Shown: positions 62,738-64,000 of the stretch, in pieces
Numbering within the stretch: the stretch's first letter is position 1
How the letters are laid out: each line of letters opens with the position of its first letter
Origin: Agapetus fuscipes
Lineage: Eukaryota > Arthropoda > Insecta > Trichoptera > Glossosomatidae
DNA length: 64,000 nucleotides
Direction: 5' to 3'
Assembly (NCBI GenBank): GCA_951799405.1
Contig: OX637332.1
Coordinates: 3,973,001-4,037,000 of the forward strand
Translations under genes and position numbers: made by a program
Notes under the pieces: model-generated
Database searches by the model: none
Told to the model about the DNA's origin: nothing
The model's input: the letters and a program-made list of their open reading frames with translations, nothing else

Positions 62738-63216
62738 TAGACACTGCGTCGCCTTAGTGCTTGTTTGTCTTATTTCCAACAGAGGTAACTTCCCATCAGC
62801 AATGTTTGCATGTATATCAACCAATATGTCTAATAAATCCTAGAAATTGATTCTGAAAACATGAAAAACTCTCACACTATCGTGTTTTACGTTTTATTCT
62901 TAGCTCAGATTGTGTAGCAGGGGCGAAGGGTGCCATACAAGCCGGTTTCCATCGGTTTCCCGTTTAAAATGAGGCAGAAATGATAATAAAGTAGACTGCA
63001 TGTTTTCAATTGGAGAAAAATGCGTATTGTTATTTTTTTACTTTGTGCCTACATTTTTTAACTACTTTGTTACATCATTTAAAAAGGGAAGCCGATGGGA
63101 ACCGGATTTTATGGCACGCTTCGCCACTGTTGTGTAGTATGTGATTCTGAAGACAATTTCATTGAAAGTTCATCTTTGAATCAATTTGTAGATAAGCCAA
63201 ACAAGCACCGGGGGAG
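62738..63216. mobile_element. TIR element of unknown type, second copy
   Basis: TTAGTGCTTGTTTGTCTTAT at the left and GATAAGCCAAACAAGCACCG at the right; interior as in 52989-53905. A hAT-like MITE is inserted at 62918. Confidence 0.65.
62918..63129. mobile_element. hAT-like MITE with perfect 8-bp TSD
   Basis: 212 bp. Ends CAGGGGCGAAGGGTGCCATA and, inverted, CAGTGGCGAAGCGTGCCATA. TTGTGTAG at 62910-62917 and 63130-63137. Confidence 0.9.
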
Positions 63217-63280
63217 CGACTGGTTACATAGTTGATTCTTTGGAGTAAGCCAATCCCAAATAATTAAACAAGCGGCCAAA

Positions 63281-63568
63281 GGGGCTGTCCATATATTACG
63301 TCATTCGCATTGAGGGGGGGGGGAAGTCTGGTCTGCGGATGATGGCAAATGATGTACGAGTACCAAAAGTGACGACGTGCTTGTAAATACCAATTTCTAC
63401 AAAATATACAAAATATTATGTAAATAATATAACATTATTACTTATTAAGATCATCCATTTTTACAGCAAGAGGGGGGAGGGGTCGTTAGATAATGACTAT
63501 AGGATGATTGTAAGGGGGGGGGGGTCGAAAATCGGCCAAAATCGATGACGTAATTTATGGACGGCCCC
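63281..63568. mobile_element. MITE with GGGGCCGTCC ends, long form
   Basis: GGGGCTGTCCATATATTACG left and TTTATGGACGGCCCC right, with G tracts. Contains ATGATGGCAAATGATGTACG as in 11078-11345. Confidence 0.8.
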
Positions 63569-63890
63569 AAACGTCGAAATTGAAATTTCCTTATTTGTTC
63601 CAACGTCACGCGCAAACAGGTGCATTGGCAAATCGATAAATAAAGTGTAGAGATGTATTTTTTTTTTGTAGATTTAATGGGCTGTGTGCTTTTTTTCCAT
63701 AACTCATCTTCACCTCACCTCGGGTGTAAGAAATGTGTTAACGCCGAGTTGAACAGTCGGGCGATAATTAAATTGGAATTAGGTTTAATTGCTTCTAAAA
63801 TATGTGAAACATGTCAGATGATCAGTACCCATAGTACAAGTTGCAAAACTTGAGAAAAGTAAAGTTTACGGAAAATATTAAAGCGTGATT
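63569..63890. other. Unassigned stretch
   Basis: A 66-codon plus-strand frame at 63653-63853 has no recognisable motif. Confidence 0.4.
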
Positions 63891-64000
63891 TCTCCCAAAA
63901 TCTGCCGTTTTTGTTTCTTACACTTTGTGGTCTTAGCAAAAGAGTTACAGTGATGAAGAAAATCAAGTTCAAACAAACAAAAACGGCAGATTTTGGGAGA
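63891..64000. repeat. Inverted repeat at window edge
   Basis: Perfect 26-bp arms (63891-63916 TCTCCCAAAATCTGCCG..., and 63975-64000) around 58 bp. The arm may extend past the window. Confidence 0.85.

Overview
The window looks like a gene-poor, AT-rich stretch of an animal nuclear genome, most likely an arthropod and probably an insect. The reasons are the mix of elements: a Jockey-superfamily LINE with an FP-type ORF1, an insect-style Ty3/gypsy element, Penelope-like element (PLE) remains, tRNA-headed SINEs, and hAT- and PIF/Harbinger-like MITEs. The species cannot be named from this. I found no convincing host gene, no rRNA gene and no functional tRNA gene; nearly everything I can interpret is a transposable element or its debris.

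Family names used here are my own. LINE-T is a non-LTR element with a roughly 280-bp 3' UTR ending in TTAGA or TTATAGA repeats; about 50 pieces lie in the window, and the longest (18085-19773, minus) still carries a 422-codon reverse transcriptase (RT) segment. LINE-D is a 5'-truncated Jockey/Daphne-like element with a poly(A) tail (47225-52600, plus). LINE-C is a CR1/L2-like element ending in ATC repeats. LINE-R covers older RT C-terminal fragments. SINE-1, SINE-2 and SINE-3 are three tRNA-headed SINE families; SINE-2 and SINE-1 are also found fused as a two-headed composite.

Layout: 1-9 kb is a mosaic of LINE-T ends, SINE-3 and LINE-R. 9.8-10.7 kb is a hAT-like element with an 8-bp target duplication, filled by two LINE-T ends. 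11-14 kb holds a MITE, SINE-2, LINE-C and SINE-1. 15-18 kb has large inverted repeats. 18-20 kb has the best LINE-T copy beside a 68-nt T tract. 21-26 kb has a second hAT-like element, a PIF-like MITE, a perfect 64-bp palindrome and RT fragments. 26.5-30 kb is a Ty3/gypsy element with one full LTR, a 44-bp remnant of the other and a 4-bp target duplication. 30-47 kb returns to SINE/LINE/MITE mosaic with several hairpins. 47.2-52.6 kb is LINE-D, nested in a LINE-T copy. 53-64 kb has the SINE composite, two PLE 3' ends, a foldback-like array of 15-bp units organised in 92-bp repeats, and further MITEs.

The most interesting signal is a set of 14 hammerhead-ribozyme-like cores of very uneven quality. 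The best ones share CUGANGA, one extra nucleotide, a stem II hairpin, GAA and a palindromic stem III (ACGU, ACCGGU, AACGUU, AGCGCU or AGUACU). Several sit between long inverted-repeat arms, and two follow recognisable PLE GIY-YIG C-terminal reading frames (55184-55360 and 61590-61928), which ties the motif to PLE terminal repeats.

All coordinates were read by eye. Repeat boundaries are usually good to about 10 bp, and to the base where a target duplication is stated.
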